DNA from: Thiorhodococcus drewsii AZ1
Lineage (GTDB): Bacteria > Pseudomonadota > Gammaproteobacteria > Chromatiales > Chromatiaceae
Reading direction: 5' to 3'
Assembly: GCF_000224065.1 (NCBI RefSeq)
Contig: NZ_AFWT01000011.1
Coordinates: forward strand, 96,062 to 160,061
DNA length: 64,000 bases
Part shown: one piece after another, positions 44,096 to 53,372 of the stretch
How the letters are laid out: each line of letters begins with the position of its first letter
How positions within the stretch are numbered: the stretch's first letter is position 1
Position numbers and translations under genes: made by a program
Notes under the pieces: model-generated
What the model was told of the DNA's origin: nothing
Database searches by the model: none
Seen by the model: the letters and a program-made list of their open reading frames with translations, nothing else

Positions 44096-45028
44096 ATGGA
44101 TGTTTGGCATCCGCGCGATCTGCAGGGGTATGGCCGCCATCCACCCCATCCGCACTGGCCTTGCGGTGCGCGTCTGGCTCTGCAGTTCGTCGTTAATGTG
44201 GAGGAGGGCGCCGAGCGCACGCTCCTCAACGGTGACGACGGTTCGGAGGACTATCTGTCCGAGCTGTCCGGCATCCAGCGGCGTCTCGGACAGCGCCATT
44301 TCAGCGCGGAAGGGCTGTACGACTATGGCGCCCGGGTCGGCTTCTGGCGTCTGCTGCGTCTGTTCGACGAACGTACGATCCCCTTCACCGCCTTCGCCTG
44401 CGGGCGGGCGCTGGAACTCAATCCCGAGATCGGCGCCGCGCTCGGCGAACTGGGACACGAGGTCGCCGGTCACGGCTACCGCTGGATCGACTATCGCGAT
44501 GTCGACGCGGCGACCGAGCGCGAGCACATCGCTCATACCTGCCGGATCATCGCCGAGACCTGCGGCCAACGACCGGTCGGCTGGTACAGCGGACGGGTCA
44601 GCCCCAACACCCGCAGGCTCCTGGTGGAGCATGGCGGCTTTCTCTACGACTCCGACGCCTACGACGACGAGCGGCCCTATTGGTTGAGCGAGAGCGGCCA
44701 GTCTCACCTGATCGTGCCATACAGCCTGATTACCAACGACATCCGTTATCTGCTGTCTCCCGGCTGTGCCACGGGGGACGATTTCTTTATCCTGCTGCGC
44801 GATGCCTTCGACATGATGAGGGTAGAGGGGCGGGAGCGCCCGGCCATGATGAGCGTCGGGCTGCATGCGCGGATCAGCGGTCATCCGGCGCGGGCGCAGG
44901 CCCTGGCGCGTTTTCTCGACTATGCTGCCGGATTCGATGATATCTGGTTCTGTCGCCGGCGCGAGATCGCCGAGCATTGGATCGCGCACTTCGAACAGCC
45001 GGCGGCCAAGCGGAGCACTGCATTATGA
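44096..45028 (+). CDS. Polysaccharide deacetylase family protein (PuuE-like)
   Basis: Protein of 310 residues. The N-terminal block (RHPPHPHWPCGARLALQFVV, then NVEEGAERTLLNGD) is typical of the PuuE/allantoinase-like branch of the polysaccharide deacetylase family. A metal-binding GHEVAGHGYRW (H-x3-H) follows, then SPNTRRLL, GFLYDSDAYDDERPYW and a late His in MSVGLHARISGHPAR. Canonical PuuE members are allantoinases in urate breakdown, but no other purine genes are near, so the substrate is open. There is no signal peptide, in agreement with an intracellular role. It is placed two bases after the GNAT gene and overlaps the next gene by four (ATGA). Confidence 0.83.
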   Translation: MDVWHPRDLQGYGRHPPHPHWPCGARLALQFVVNVEEGAERTLLNGDDGSEDYLSELSGIQRRLGQRHFSAEGLYDYGARVGFWRLLRLFDERTIPFTAFACGRALELNPEIGAALGELGHEVAGHGYRWIDYRDVDAATEREHIAHTCRIIAETCGQRPVGWYSGRVSPNTRRLLVEHGGFLYDSDAYDDERPYWLSESGQSHLIVPYSLITNDIRYLLSPGCATGDDFFILLRDAFDMMRVEGRERPAMMSVGLHARISGHPARAQALARFLDYAAGFDDIWFCRRREIAEHWIAHFEQPAAKRSTAL

Positions 45029-45642
45029 GTCTTTCACCGATTTCAGGTTTCGAGCTCAACGACATGGGGCGAAGTCGCATCGGTCCGCACGGCCGCGCGG
45101 GCGCGGTTCTGATTGCGGTGCTGCTGGGCATGTTCCTCGGCGGTTGCGCGCAGCCGTTCGGCACGACTCGACCGCCCCTGACGCTCCGAGTGACCGCACC
45201 GATCGAGATCCCCCCGCAGCGTGCGCACGCGATCCTGCAAGGCGGACGATTGGCCAACTACGGCAACCGGACCGAGCCGTATTGCGAGCTGGAGGTCCGC
45301 CAGGTGTCGGGCGACGAGCCCCAGTGGGTCAGGCAGGGCGAGTTCCAGGTCGGTCGCATCAGTCAGCAGGTCTTGATCGATCCCACGACCCGGATTCCGG
45401 ACTTTCTCGTGACTAGGGGCTGTTCGGACCCGGTCTTCCAGGAAAGCGTCTGGTGGCTGGAATCGCGCGTGCCGAGCGAGGTGCTCTTTCTGCGCTGTAT
45501 TGCGCCTTACTTCGATTGCCACTTCGGACCGCCGCTTTCGGTCGATCAGGTCCAGCAGGTGGTTGGCGACTATCTGAGCGTCGGTATTGGCGAGCCGCTC
45601 CCAGGGATCGCCAATCCTTCGGCCGAGGTCAGTACGCGATGA
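45025..45642 (+). CDS. Putative lipoprotein, unknown function
   Basis: Starts with ATGA overlapping the deacetylase stop (205 residues). A second ATG at 45064 (MGRSRIGPHGRAGAVLIAVL) gives a cleaner lipoprotein signal with lipobox LGGC. The mature part (TLRVTAPIEIPPQRAHAILQ, then GGRLANYGNRTEPYCELEVR) contains a likely disulfide pair in LFLRCIAPYFDCHFG. No family name is certain. It should sit in the outer or inner membrane facing the periplasm, expressed with the GNAT and deacetylase genes. Confidence 0.7.
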   Translation: MSLSPISGFELNDMGRSRIGPHGRAGAVLIAVLLGMFLGGCAQPFGTTRPPLTLRVTAPIEIPPQRAHAILQGGRLANYGNRTEPYCELEVRQVSGDEPQWVRQGEFQVGRISQQVLIDPTTRIPDFLVTRGCSDPVFQESVWWLESRVPSEVLFLRCIAPYFDCHFGPPLSVDQVQQVVGDYLSVGIGEPLPGIANPSAEVSTR

Positions 45643-45734
45643 GTTAGGATGCAAGCCGCTCGATGTCTGCTACCGGTTGGTCCCTGGACCGCATAAAATA
45701 GGCCGCTTAGGATAGTCGAGTCGAACCAACTCTC

Positions 45735-46835
45735 ATGCCAGAAACGGGTCAGCCATTCGGGTTCAGCCCTGCCGCGCGTTTCCTGCTGGTCGCCGGTGCC
45801 TTCGTCGTGGTCGTTGCCGGACTCAAGGCCGCCGCAAATCTGATCACGCCCTTCCTCCTTGCGGTTTTCATCGCCGTGGTGCTGCAGCCGCCTATCCGCT
45901 ATCTGCGCGCGCGCGGTCTGCCCGGCTGGGCGGCCATGCTGCTGGTCGTGGCGGTACTCATCGGCGTTGGCGGCGCCATGGTCGGACTCTTCAGCAGTTC
46001 GCTGAACGCCTTCAACACGAGCCTTCCGGACTATCAGGAGCGGCTCAAGGCCATGACCGAAGAAGCCGCGAGCTGGTTGGATCTCGTCGGGGTGCACATC
46101 TCAAAGGATGCGCTGAACTCGATGGTCGACCCCGCACGCACCCTCGGTCTGGCGGGCGATCTGATCAAGGGGTTGGGTGGGGCGCTGGCCAACGCCTTCC
46201 TCATTCTGCTGACGGTCGTCTTCATCCTGCTGGAGGCCAACAGCCTGCCGAACAAGCTCCGGGCGGCCCTGCGCGCGCCAGAGATTTCTATGGGGCACCT
46301 GCGCGAGGTGCTCCAGACCATCAATCGCTACATGTTCATTAAGGCCAATACCAGTTTGGCCACCGGGCTGTTGATCTGGATCTGGCTGACCTTTTTGGGC
46401 GTCGATTTCGCGGCCATGTGGGCGACCCTCGCGTTTCTGCTCAACTTCGTGCCCACCATCGGTTCGATCATCGCCGCCGTTCCTGCGGTGCTGCTGACGT
46501 TGGTTCAGCTCGATCTGGAATCCGTACTTCTGGTGGCCATCGGTTACCTTTGCGTCAACGTCCTGATCGGTAGCTTCGTCGAGCCGCGCGTCATGGGACG
46601 CGGACTCGGACTCTCGACACTGGTCGTCTTCGTCTCCTTGGTCTTCTGGGGCTACGTCCTGGGTTCGGTCGGCATGCTTCTCTCGGTTCCGCTGACCATG
46701 GCGCTCAAGATCGCGCTCGACGCCAATCCTCAGACCCGCCCATTCGCCATCATGCTCGGCCCGGAGATCGAGGCCAAGCACGCCTTCGACTCGGCTCGAC
46801 GCGAGATCTCGGGAATGGACAAGGACCAGACCTAG
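45735..46835 (+). CDS. AI-2E family transporter
   Basis: Inner-membrane protein of 366 residues with the usual eight helices: two at the N-terminus (FLLVAGAFVVVVAGLKAA; ITPFLLAVFIAVVLQPPI), a third, then a large polar loop, and five at the C-terminus. The family signature LLNFVPTIGSIIAAVPAVLL and SFVEPRVMGRGLGLSTLVVF is intact. The family is named after an AI-2 exporter, but most members transport other solutes, some as ion antiporters. Its stop overlaps the convergent decarboxylase stop by four bases. Confidence 0.9.
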   Translation: MPETGQPFGFSPAARFLLVAGAFVVVVAGLKAAANLITPFLLAVFIAVVLQPPIRYLRARGLPGWAAMLLVVAVLIGVGGAMVGLFSSSLNAFNTSLPDYQERLKAMTEEAASWLDLVGVHISKDALNSMVDPARTLGLAGDLIKGLGGALANAFLILLTVVFILLEANSLPNKLRAALRAPEISMGHLREVLQTINRYMFIKANTSLATGLLIWIWLTFLGVDFAAMWATLAFLLNFVPTIGSIIAAVPAVLLTLVQLDLESVLLVAIGYLCVNVLIGSFVEPRVMGRGLGLSTLVVFVSLVFWGYVLGSVGMLLSVPLTMALKIALDANPQTRPFAIMLGPEIEAKHAFDSARREISGMDKDQT

Positions 46836-49081
46836 AATTTCACGCAGTCGACGAAGTAACGTACCTCGCCGTCGACGGTTTCCTTCACCAGTCCGTGGAT
46901 ATCGGTCTCGAAACCGGGGAAGCTGGTGTTGAATTCGCGAGCGAATTGGAGGTAGCGGACGATGGTGGCGTTGAACCGTTCACCTGGAATGAGCAGCGGG
47001 ATACCGGGCGGGTAGGGGGTCAGCAGCACGCTGGTGATGCGCTCCTCCAGATCGTCGATGCTGACCCTGTCGATCTCGCGATGCGCCATTTTGGCGAATG
47101 CGACGGCCGGTTTCATGGCCGGGACGAAATCGGAGAGATACATTTCGGTGGTCAGGTGGGCGACGTCGTTGGCCTTGTAGATGCCGTGGATCTGGTCGCA
47201 GAGATCGCGTAGCCCGACCTTTTCGTAGCAGGGATAGGCCTGGATGAACTCGGGCAGCACGCGCCACAGCGGCTGGTTGCGGTCGTAGTCGTCTTTGAAC
47301 TGCTGCAGCTCGGTCACCATGGTGTTCCAGCGGCCCTTGGTGATGCCGATGGTGAACATGATGAAGAAGGAGTAGAGGCCGGTCTTCTCGACCACGATGC
47401 CGTGCTCGGCCAGATACTTGGTGACGACACCCGCCGGAATGCCGGACTCGGCGAACTCGCCGTCGACGTCCAATCCAGGGGTGATGACGGTCGCCTTGAT
47501 GGGGTCGAGCATGTTGAAGCCGGGGGCCAGGTCGCCGAACCCGTGCCAGCGGTCGCCGGCCTGCAGGACCCAATCTTCGCGATCGCCGATGCCTTCCTCG
47601 GCCAGATAGTCCGGTCCCCAGACCTTGAACCACCAGTCGTCTCCGAACTCCGCATCGACCTTGCGCATGGCGCGGCGGAAGTCGAGCGCCTCCATGATGG
47701 ATTCGTGTACCAGCGCGGTTCCCCCCGGCGGCTCCATCATGGCGGCAGCGACGTCGCAGGATGCAATGATGGCGTACTGCGGGCTGGTGGAGGAATGCAT
47801 CAGATAGGCCTCGATGAAGCTGTTGCGATCGAGTGTTCGAGATGCGGATTCCTGCACCAGGATCTGAGATGCCTGTGAGAGTCCTGCCAGCAATTTGTGG
47901 GTCGATTGGGTGGCGAAGACCATGGATTCGTCGCAGATCGCCCGATTCTGTCCGATGGCGTGCATGCCGACGTAGAAGTCGTGAAAGGAGGCATGCGGCA
48001 GCCATGCCTCGTCGAACAGCAGGGTGTCGATCTTGCCGTCCAGCAGCGATTTGATGGCGTCGACGTTGTAGAGCACGCCGTCGTAGGTGCTTTGGGTAAT
48101 CGTGAGCACGCGCGGCTGGGACTTGATGCCCTTGGCGAAGGGATTGGCATCGATCTTCCGCTGGATGTTCTCCGGGCGGAATTCATCGAGCGGGATCGGA
48201 CCGATGATCCCGTAATGATTGCGCGTCGGCATGAGGAACACCGGGATCGCGCCGGTCATGATGATCGAGTGGAGGATCGACTTGTGGCAGTTGCGGTCCA
48301 CCACGACGATGTCGTCCGGTGCGACCGTCGAATGCCAGACGATCTTGTTCGAGGTCGAGGTGCCGTTGGTGACGAAGAACAGGTGGTCGCAGTTGAAGAT
48401 GCGCGCGGCGTTGCGCTCCGAGGCCGCCACCGGTCCCGAATGGTCGAGCAATTGTCCCAGCTCGTCGACGGCGTTGCAGACGTCGGCGCGCAGCATATTC
48501 TCGCCGAAGAACTGGTGGAACATCTGTCCGACCGGGCTCTTGAGGAAGGCGACGCCGCCGGAGTGTCCGGGGCAGTGCCAGGAGTAGGAGCTGTCTGCGG
48601 CATAGTGGGTGAGGGCGCGGAAGAAGGGCGGCGCCAGGCTGTCAAGATAGGCTCGGCACTCGCGCATGACATAGCGCGCGATGAACTCGGGCGTGTCCTC
48701 GAACATATGGATGAAGCCGTGCAGCTCCTTCAGGACATCGTTCGGGATGTGGCGAGAGGTGCGGGTTTCGCCGTAGAGGAAGATGGGGATGTCCTCGTTG
48801 CGGACCCGAACCTCCAGCACGAACTCGCGCAGGGTGGCGAGCGCCTCCTGGATCTCTTCCGGCGAGCCGCTGCCGAACTCCTCGTCATCGATCGAGAGGA
48901 TGAAGCAGGAGGCGCGGCTTTGCTGCTGGGCGAACGACCTCAGGTCTCCATAGCTGGTGACTCCGAGGACCTCTAGGCCCTCGCTTTCGATCGCCTTGGC
49001 GAGGGCGCGAATGCCAAGACCGCTCGTGTTCTCGGAGCGGAAGTCCTCGTCGATGATGACGACTGGAAAGCGAAAACGCAT
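46832..49081 (-). CDS. Orn/Lys/Arg decarboxylase (PLP-dependent)
   Basis: Cytoplasmic PLP enzyme of 749 residues of the large biodegradative type. The N-terminal 130 residues form the receiver-like wing domain (VVIIDEDFRSENTSGLGIRA). The PLP domain holds WHCPGHSGGVAFLKSPVG, FFVTNGTSTSNKIV, DEAWLPHASFH and the cofactor Lys396 in STHKLLAGLSQ. A C-terminal domain follows. The start at 49081 has an AGGAGA site; 49105 adds eight residues. These motifs do not settle whether the substrate is arginine, lysine or ornithine. It lies downstream of two carboxynorspermidine genes on the same strand, so it probably supplies the diamine for polyamine synthesis. Confidence 0.9.
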   Translation of the reverse strand: MRFRFPVVIIDEDFRSENTSGLGIRALAKAIESEGLEVLGVTSYGDLRSFAQQQSRASCFILSIDDEEFGSGSPEEIQEALATLREFVLEVRVRNEDIPIFLYGETRTSRHIPNDVLKELHGFIHMFEDTPEFIARYVMRECRAYLDSLAPPFFRALTHYAADSSYSWHCPGHSGGVAFLKSPVGQMFHQFFGENMLRADVCNAVDELGQLLDHSGPVAASERNAARIFNCDHLFFVTNGTSTSNKIVWHSTVAPDDIVVVDRNCHKSILHSIIMTGAIPVFLMPTRNHYGIIGPIPLDEFRPENIQRKIDANPFAKGIKSQPRVLTITQSTYDGVLYNVDAIKSLLDGKIDTLLFDEAWLPHASFHDFYVGMHAIGQNRAICDESMVFATQSTHKLLAGLSQASQILVQESASRTLDRNSFIEAYLMHSSTSPQYAIIASCDVAAAMMEPPGGTALVHESIMEALDFRRAMRKVDAEFGDDWWFKVWGPDYLAEEGIGDREDWVLQAGDRWHGFGDLAPGFNMLDPIKATVITPGLDVDGEFAESGIPAGVVTKYLAEHGIVVEKTGLYSFFIMFTIGITKGRWNTMVTELQQFKDDYDRNQPLWRVLPEFIQAYPCYEKVGLRDLCDQIHGIYKANDVAHLTTEMYLSDFVPAMKPAVAFAKMAHREIDRVSIDDLEERITSVLLTPYPPGIPLLIPGERFNATIVRYLQFAREFNTSFPGFETDIHGLVKETVDGEVRYFVDCVKF

Positions 49082-49141
49082 CGCGTTCTCCTGAATGAGA
49101 ATCAAAATACCCTGGGGATGCTAGACCCTAGAAGCCGGTGT

Positions 49142-49206
49142 TTGAACCGCAAAGGCGCAAAGAGCGCGAAGATATTCTTTGCGTCCTTCGCGCCTTTGCG
49201 GTTCAA
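49142..49206. repeat. Long palindromic intergenic repeat (MITE/REP-like)
   Basis: Perfect 17-bp arms TTGAACCGCAAAGGCGC (49142-49158) and GCGCCTTTGCGGTTCAA (49190-49206). The inner part continues the symmetry imperfectly (GCGCGAAG / CTTTGCGTCCTTCG). I recall repeats of this AACCGCAAAG type as a recurrent intergenic palindrome in many proteobacterial genomes. It lies between two genes of the polyamine cluster and could act as a terminator or mRNA processing site. Confidence 0.8.
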
Positions 49207-49256
49207 GTCTTATGGAAGTCGAATGGGGCTGCCTTGGGCCGGGCAGCCGTTCTCGA

Positions 49257-50597
49257 TCAGCGCGGTTTGGGGGCGACGGCGATCATGGGATTCGCCGCAG
49301 AGACCGTGACGGTGGCCGTCGATTCGGCCAGTTCCGTCTCCAGATCGCGCACGCTTCCATCGAATGAGCCCGCGCTGCCCGGCTCGATCTCCTTGACCTC
49401 GGTCGGCAGACCGATTGTGTCGAGGATGGCGATGAACGGCTCAGGATCCAGCTCCTCGACGTTGACCATGGTCTTGGTGTCCCAGGTGCCATCGGCGATC
49501 AGCATGGCGGCGGCCACCGGCGGTACGCCAGCGGTATAGCTGATGCCTTGCGACTCGACCTCCTCGTAGGCGGCCTTGTGGTCCGAGACCTGATAGATGA
49601 AGACCTCGCGCGGCTTGCCGTCCTTGACGCCCTTGACGAAGTTGCCGATGCAGGTCTTGCCGGTGTAGTTGGGCGCCAGCGTCTTGGGGTCGGGAAAGAG
49701 CGCCTTGACCACCTTGAGCGGCACCACTTCCTGGCCGTCGGCGAGCGTGACCGGCAGATGGTTGAGGAAGCCGAGCGTGCGCAGCACGGTGAAGACGTTG
49801 ATGTAGTGATCGCCGAAGCCCATCCAGAAGCGGATGCTCTCGGCATCGATGTTCTTCGACAGCGAATGCAGCTCGTCGTGACCGTTAAGATAGATGGGCG
49901 AGGGGCCGACCACCGGCAGGTCGTAGACGCGCTTGACGGTGTGGGTCGGATACTCCTTCCACTGGCGGTCGATCCAGGTCCAGACCTTAACGAACTCGCG
50001 GAAATTGATCTCGGGATCGAAGTTGGTCGCGAAATATTTGCCGTGGCTGCCGGCGTTGACGTCGATGATGTCGATCGTCTCGATGGTGTCGAAGTAGCGC
50101 TTGACCGCCAGGGCGCAATAGGCGTTGACCACGCCGGGATCGAATCCGGCACCGAGGATGGCCGTAACGCCCTTCTCGGCGCAGCGGTCCTTACGCTTCC
50201 ACTCGTAGTTGGCGTACCAGGGCGGGTTTTCGCAGACCTTGTCCGGGTCCTCGTGGATGGCGGTGTCGATGTAGGCGACACCGGTCTCGATGCAGGCCTC
50301 CAGGATCGACATGTTGAGGAAGGCCGACCCCAGGTTGATCACGATCTGGGAGTCTGTTTCCTTGATCAGCGCGACGGTCGCCGGAACGTCTAGCGCGTCC
50401 AGTTGGCGCGCGTAGAGCTTGCGGGACGCATCCTTGACGTGACCTTTCCGCTGGATGCTCTCGATGATCTCCTCGCACTTGGACAGGGTCCGCGAGGCGA
50501 TGCAGATGTCACCGAGGACATCGTTGTGCATCGCGGCCTTGTGGGCGGCGACATGGGCGACGCCGCCGGCGCCGATGATGAGGACATTCTCTTTCAT
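49257..50597 (-). CDS. Carboxynorspermidine/carboxyspermidine synthase (saccharopine dehydrogenase family)
   Basis: NAD(P)-dependent reductase of 446 residues. It condenses aspartate semialdehyde with a diamine to carboxynorspermidine or carboxyspermidine. The N-terminal Rossmann motif VLIIGAGGVAHVAAHKAAMH, then ICIASRTLSKCEEI, INLGSAFLNMSILEACIETG and ILGAGFDPGVVNAY are family-typical. The core ends near residue 400. The last 45 residues (EIEPGSAGSFDGSVRDLETE, then LAESTATVTVSAANP) look like a low-complexity extension beyond the usual length. The decarboxylase partner lies 16 bases upstream on the same strand, forming the standard two-enzyme alternative polyamine route. Confidence 0.9.
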   Translation of the reverse strand: MKENVLIIGAGGVAHVAAHKAAMHNDVLGDICIASRTLSKCEEIIESIQRKGHVKDASRKLYARQLDALDVPATVALIKETDSQIVINLGSAFLNMSILEACIETGVAYIDTAIHEDPDKVCENPPWYANYEWKRKDRCAEKGVTAILGAGFDPGVVNAYCALAVKRYFDTIETIDIIDVNAGSHGKYFATNFDPEINFREFVKVWTWIDRQWKEYPTHTVKRVYDLPVVGPSPIYLNGHDELHSLSKNIDAESIRFWMGFGDHYINVFTVLRTLGFLNHLPVTLADGQEVVPLKVVKALFPDPKTLAPNYTGKTCIGNFVKGVKDGKPREVFIYQVSDHKAAYEEVESQGISYTAGVPPVAAAMLIADGTWDTKTMVNVEELDPEPFIAILDTIGLPTEVKEIEPGSAGSFDGSVRDLETELAESTATVTVSAANPMIAVAPKPR

Positions 50598-50612
50598 GCT
50601 TTATCTTCTCGC

Positions 50613-51719
50613 TCAGGAAAGACTGCGTTTGAAATCGTCGTAGCCGAAGGTGCGGATCACCTCGATCGTTCCGTCAAGACGACGGACCGCGATCGAGGGC
50701 ATGGCAACCCCGTTGAACCAGTTGGTCTTGACCATGGTGTAGCCGCCCGCGTCGGCGATACGGATCTCGCTGCCGACGCGCAGGGGTTCCGCCAGCTCGA
50801 ACTCGCCGAAGATGTCGCCCGCCAGACAGGTCCGGCCGGCAATCATGACGCGATGCGTGCCCGCTCCTGGAGCGGCGACCGACGGCGTGGTTCGATAGAC
50901 CAGATGATCCAGCATGTGCGCCTCCAGGGAGGCATCGATGATGGCGATATCCAGCTCGTTGTGAACCACGTCGATCACGGTCGTCACCAGTTCGGTGCTG
51001 TGAGTCACGGCGGCCTCGCCGGGTTCCAGATAGACCTGGATGTCGAACGCCTGGCTGAACTCGCGCAAGGCCGCGCAGAAGCGATCCAGCGGATAGTCGG
51101 CACTGGTGAAGGATAGACCGCCGCCTAGGCTGACCCACTCCATGCGCTGCAATAGGTCGCCGTATTCGCGCCCAATGGTGTCGAGCGAGGCGCAGATGCT
51201 CTCGATCTCGGTGTTCTCGCAGTTGAAATGGAACATGAGCCCCTTGAGCAGTGGGGCGACCTCGGTGAGTGCGTCCTTGTCCGCGACGCCCAGTCGCGAA
51301 TAGCGGCGCGCCGGATCGGCGAGATCGAAGTGCGAATAGCTGATCCCCGGATTGACTCGCAACCCCAGGTTGCGACCCTCGACCTCGGCGTGATACTGGC
51401 GCAGCTGCGAGAGCGAATTGAAGATGATCTTGTCGGCGAACTCGGCAACCGCCTTGACGTCGTCGCGGGAGAATCCAACGCTGTAGGCATGGACCTCCTT
51501 CCCGAATTCCTCGTAGCCCAGACGCGCCTCGAACAGCGAACTGCTGGTGGTTCCGTCCATATACTGACGCATCAGATCGAAAACGCACCAGGTCGAGAAA
51601 CACTTGAGCGCCAGCACCGACTTGGCGCCGGATGCCTCACGTACCTGCTGGATGATTTCGAGGTTCTTCTGGAGTCGGGATTCGTCGATCAGATAATAGG
51701 GCGTCGGCAGATCTTTCAT
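50613..51719 (-). CDS. nspC: Carboxynorspermidine decarboxylase
   Basis: Fold-III PLP decarboxylase (alanine racemase type) of 368 residues from the ATG at 51719; a longer frame to 51773 adds 18 unlikely residues. PLP-binding Lys39 is in SVLALKCFSTW, preceded by PTPYYLIDESRLQKNL. Further family marks are RVNPGISYSHFDLADPARRY, LMFHFNCENTEI, EWVSLGGGLSFT, YLEPGEAAV, RTCLAGDIFGEF and DAGGYTMVKTNWFNG. It converts carboxynorspermidine to norspermidine or carboxyspermidine to spermidine. It is the first gene of a minus-strand cluster with its dehydrogenase partner and a basic-amino-acid decarboxylase. Confidence 0.92.
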   Translation of the reverse strand: MKDLPTPYYLIDESRLQKNLEIIQQVREASGAKSVLALKCFSTWCVFDLMRQYMDGTTSSSLFEARLGYEEFGKEVHAYSVGFSRDDVKAVAEFADKIIFNSLSQLRQYHAEVEGRNLGLRVNPGISYSHFDLADPARRYSRLGVADKDALTEVAPLLKGLMFHFNCENTEIESICASLDTIGREYGDLLQRMEWVSLGGGLSFTSADYPLDRFCAALREFSQAFDIQVYLEPGEAAVTHSTELVTTVIDVVHNELDIAIIDASLEAHMLDHLVYRTTPSVAAPGAGTHRVMIAGRTCLAGDIFGEFELAEPLRVGSEIRIADAGGYTMVKTNWFNGVAMPSIAVRRLDGTIEVIRTFGYDDFKRSLS

Positions 51720-51900
51720 TGAGATGTTCGGAGATCGTCGGGGGTGTCTTTTCGGGGGCGTGAAGTCTAGCATCGATCTATTTCAAAAAAAGGGCAACGC
51801 GCCGCATCCGCCTGGCTTGGGTGCAGCGTAGCGAAACCTGGGGACCGCATTGAGGGGCCAGCCCCGATATCCAACGACGAGGCCAACCTGGAAACAGACC

Positions 51901-52359
51901 ATGCCAAGACCTGAAACTCCGCTCATCGCTGCCGATATATTGATCGAGCTCATCGATCGCCCCGAGCGCCCGATCGTGCTCATTGAACGTCGTTTTCCAC
52001 CTCACGGCTGGGCGATCCCCGGCGGTTTCGTCGATGTTGGCGAGTGGGTGGAGTCGGCGGCCGTCCGTGAGGCATTGGAGGAGACGTCGCTCAAGGTGAA
52101 CCTACGCGCCTTGCTCGGCATCTATTCGGATCCGCTTCGCGATCCTCGCGGCCACACGGTGACGGCGGTCTATGTGGCCGAAGCAAGCGGAGAGCCCAGA
52201 GCCCAGGACGACGCCAAGAACTTGGCGATCGTTTCGCTGGGCGATCTACCCGGCGAGCTCGCCTTCGACCATGCGCTGGTGCTCGATGACTATCGACGCT
52301 TCCGCGAAACGGGGGTGGCCGCGCCTCTTCGATTCGACACCGATCGGGATTTTACCTGA
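51901..52359 (+). CDS. NUDIX hydrolase
   Basis: Protein of 152 residues from the ATG at 51901, preferred over 51850 because the family begins with this segment. The NUDIX box GGFVDVGEWVESAAVREALE-ETS (residues about 40-62) has the metal-binding REALEE core. Its last part reads EETSL instead of EExGL. The preceding IERRFPPHGWAIPGG is typical of the ADP-ribose pyrophosphatase-like NUDIX enzymes. The substrate is not defined. It is divergent from nspC, with about 180 bases between them. Confidence 0.88.
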   Translation: MPRPETPLIAADILIELIDRPERPIVLIERRFPPHGWAIPGGFVDVGEWVESAAVREALEETSLKVNLRALLGIYSDPLRDPRGHTVTAVYVAEASGEPRAQDDAKNLAIVSLGDLPGELAFDHALVLDDYRRFRETGVAAPLRFDTDRDFT

Positions 52360-52525
52360 CCAACGCCGTCGTTCACCTGAACCGCGCCCTCTCGGCCTGT
52401 TTCGTATCGGATCGTTCGAATGCCTTGCTGAGATTCTGGTTTTGCGGGTTGGTGCTCTTCAACATCAATGCCGGTAACCTACGATGAGTGAGATTTCTAG
52501 GTCGGATGCCGCAGGGAAGGAACAG

Positions 52526-53368
52526 ATGATTCGGAAATTGAGTATCACCCAGGTGATCGAGAACGCAGCCGGCGCGCCAGGGTTGCTCGCTGAACATGGC
52601 GCGGCCTTCCTCGTCGAAGCCGACGACCAGTGCCTGCTGTTCGATACCGGGCAGGGCATGGTGCTGAGACACAATGTCGAGCGCCTGGAAATAGCGCTCG
52701 AACGGGTCGAGTCGATCATCCTCAGCCATGGCCATTACGACCACACGGGTGGTTTGCTCACCGCCCTAGAACTTACCGGCCCGGTCGATCTCTATCTGCA
52801 TCCAGAGGCGCTGAGCCCAAAATACAACCGCAATGGTCGCGCGATCGGTTCTCCCGTTGAGGATCTGGAGACGCTGCGTCCTCTGACTCGGCGTCTCGTC
52901 GCGTCCACTGAGCCGACCCAAGTCGCGCCCGGCATCCTGCTCACCGGAGAGATTCCCCGCACCCATCCCATCGAGGATACCGGCGGTCCCTTCTATCGCG
53001 ATGCCCAATGCACCGAACCGGATGCGTTGGCGGACGATCAGGCAATGGTCGTGGATACATCGGCGGGGTTGGTGGTTTTGCTCGGGTGTGGACATTCCGG
53101 GTTGGTGAATACGCTCGACTGGGTGCGGGAGCTGTTACCGGATCGTCCACTGCATGCGGTCCTGGGTGGCATGCATCTGCTCCGCGCGGATCGCGACCGC
53201 CTGGACTTTACCGCTCAGGCACTCGCCGAGCGTGAGGTTGCCTATCTGGCTCCCAACCATTGCACCGGGCTGGCTGCAATCTGTCATCTTCGCCAACGTT
53301 TCCCGATCCAGTTCAGGGAGTCGCCTGCTGGAACGCGACACGATTTCGGTCATCCGGACGTGCGCTGA
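52526..53368 (+). CDS. MBL-fold metallohydrolase
   Basis: Protein of 280 residues from the ATG at 52526 with a GGGAAGG ribosome site; a longer frame from 52484 is less likely. The metal-binding signature SHGHYDHTGG (HxHxDH), LLFDTGQGMVLRHN, GCGHSGLVNTLDW, and the late His-containing LGGMHL and LAPNHCTGLAAI place it with the family of dihydropterin-ribosyl-aminobenzene phosphate synthase-like MBL proteins of methanopterin-type pathways. In bacteria most members have unknown substrates. The downstream sensor kinase begins five bases after its stop, so both may be in one unit. Confidence 0.87.
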   Translation: MIRKLSITQVIENAAGAPGLLAEHGAAFLVEADDQCLLFDTGQGMVLRHNVERLEIALERVESIILSHGHYDHTGGLLTALELTGPVDLYLHPEALSPKYNRNGRAIGSPVEDLETLRPLTRRLVASTEPTQVAPGILLTGEIPRTHPIEDTGGPFYRDAQCTEPDALADDQAMVVDTSAGLVVLLGCGHSGLVNTLDWVRELLPDRPLHAVLGGMHLLRADRDRLDFTAQALAEREVAYLAPNHCTGLAAICHLRQRFPIQFRESPAGTRHDFGHPDVR

Positions 53369-53372
53369 GGTC

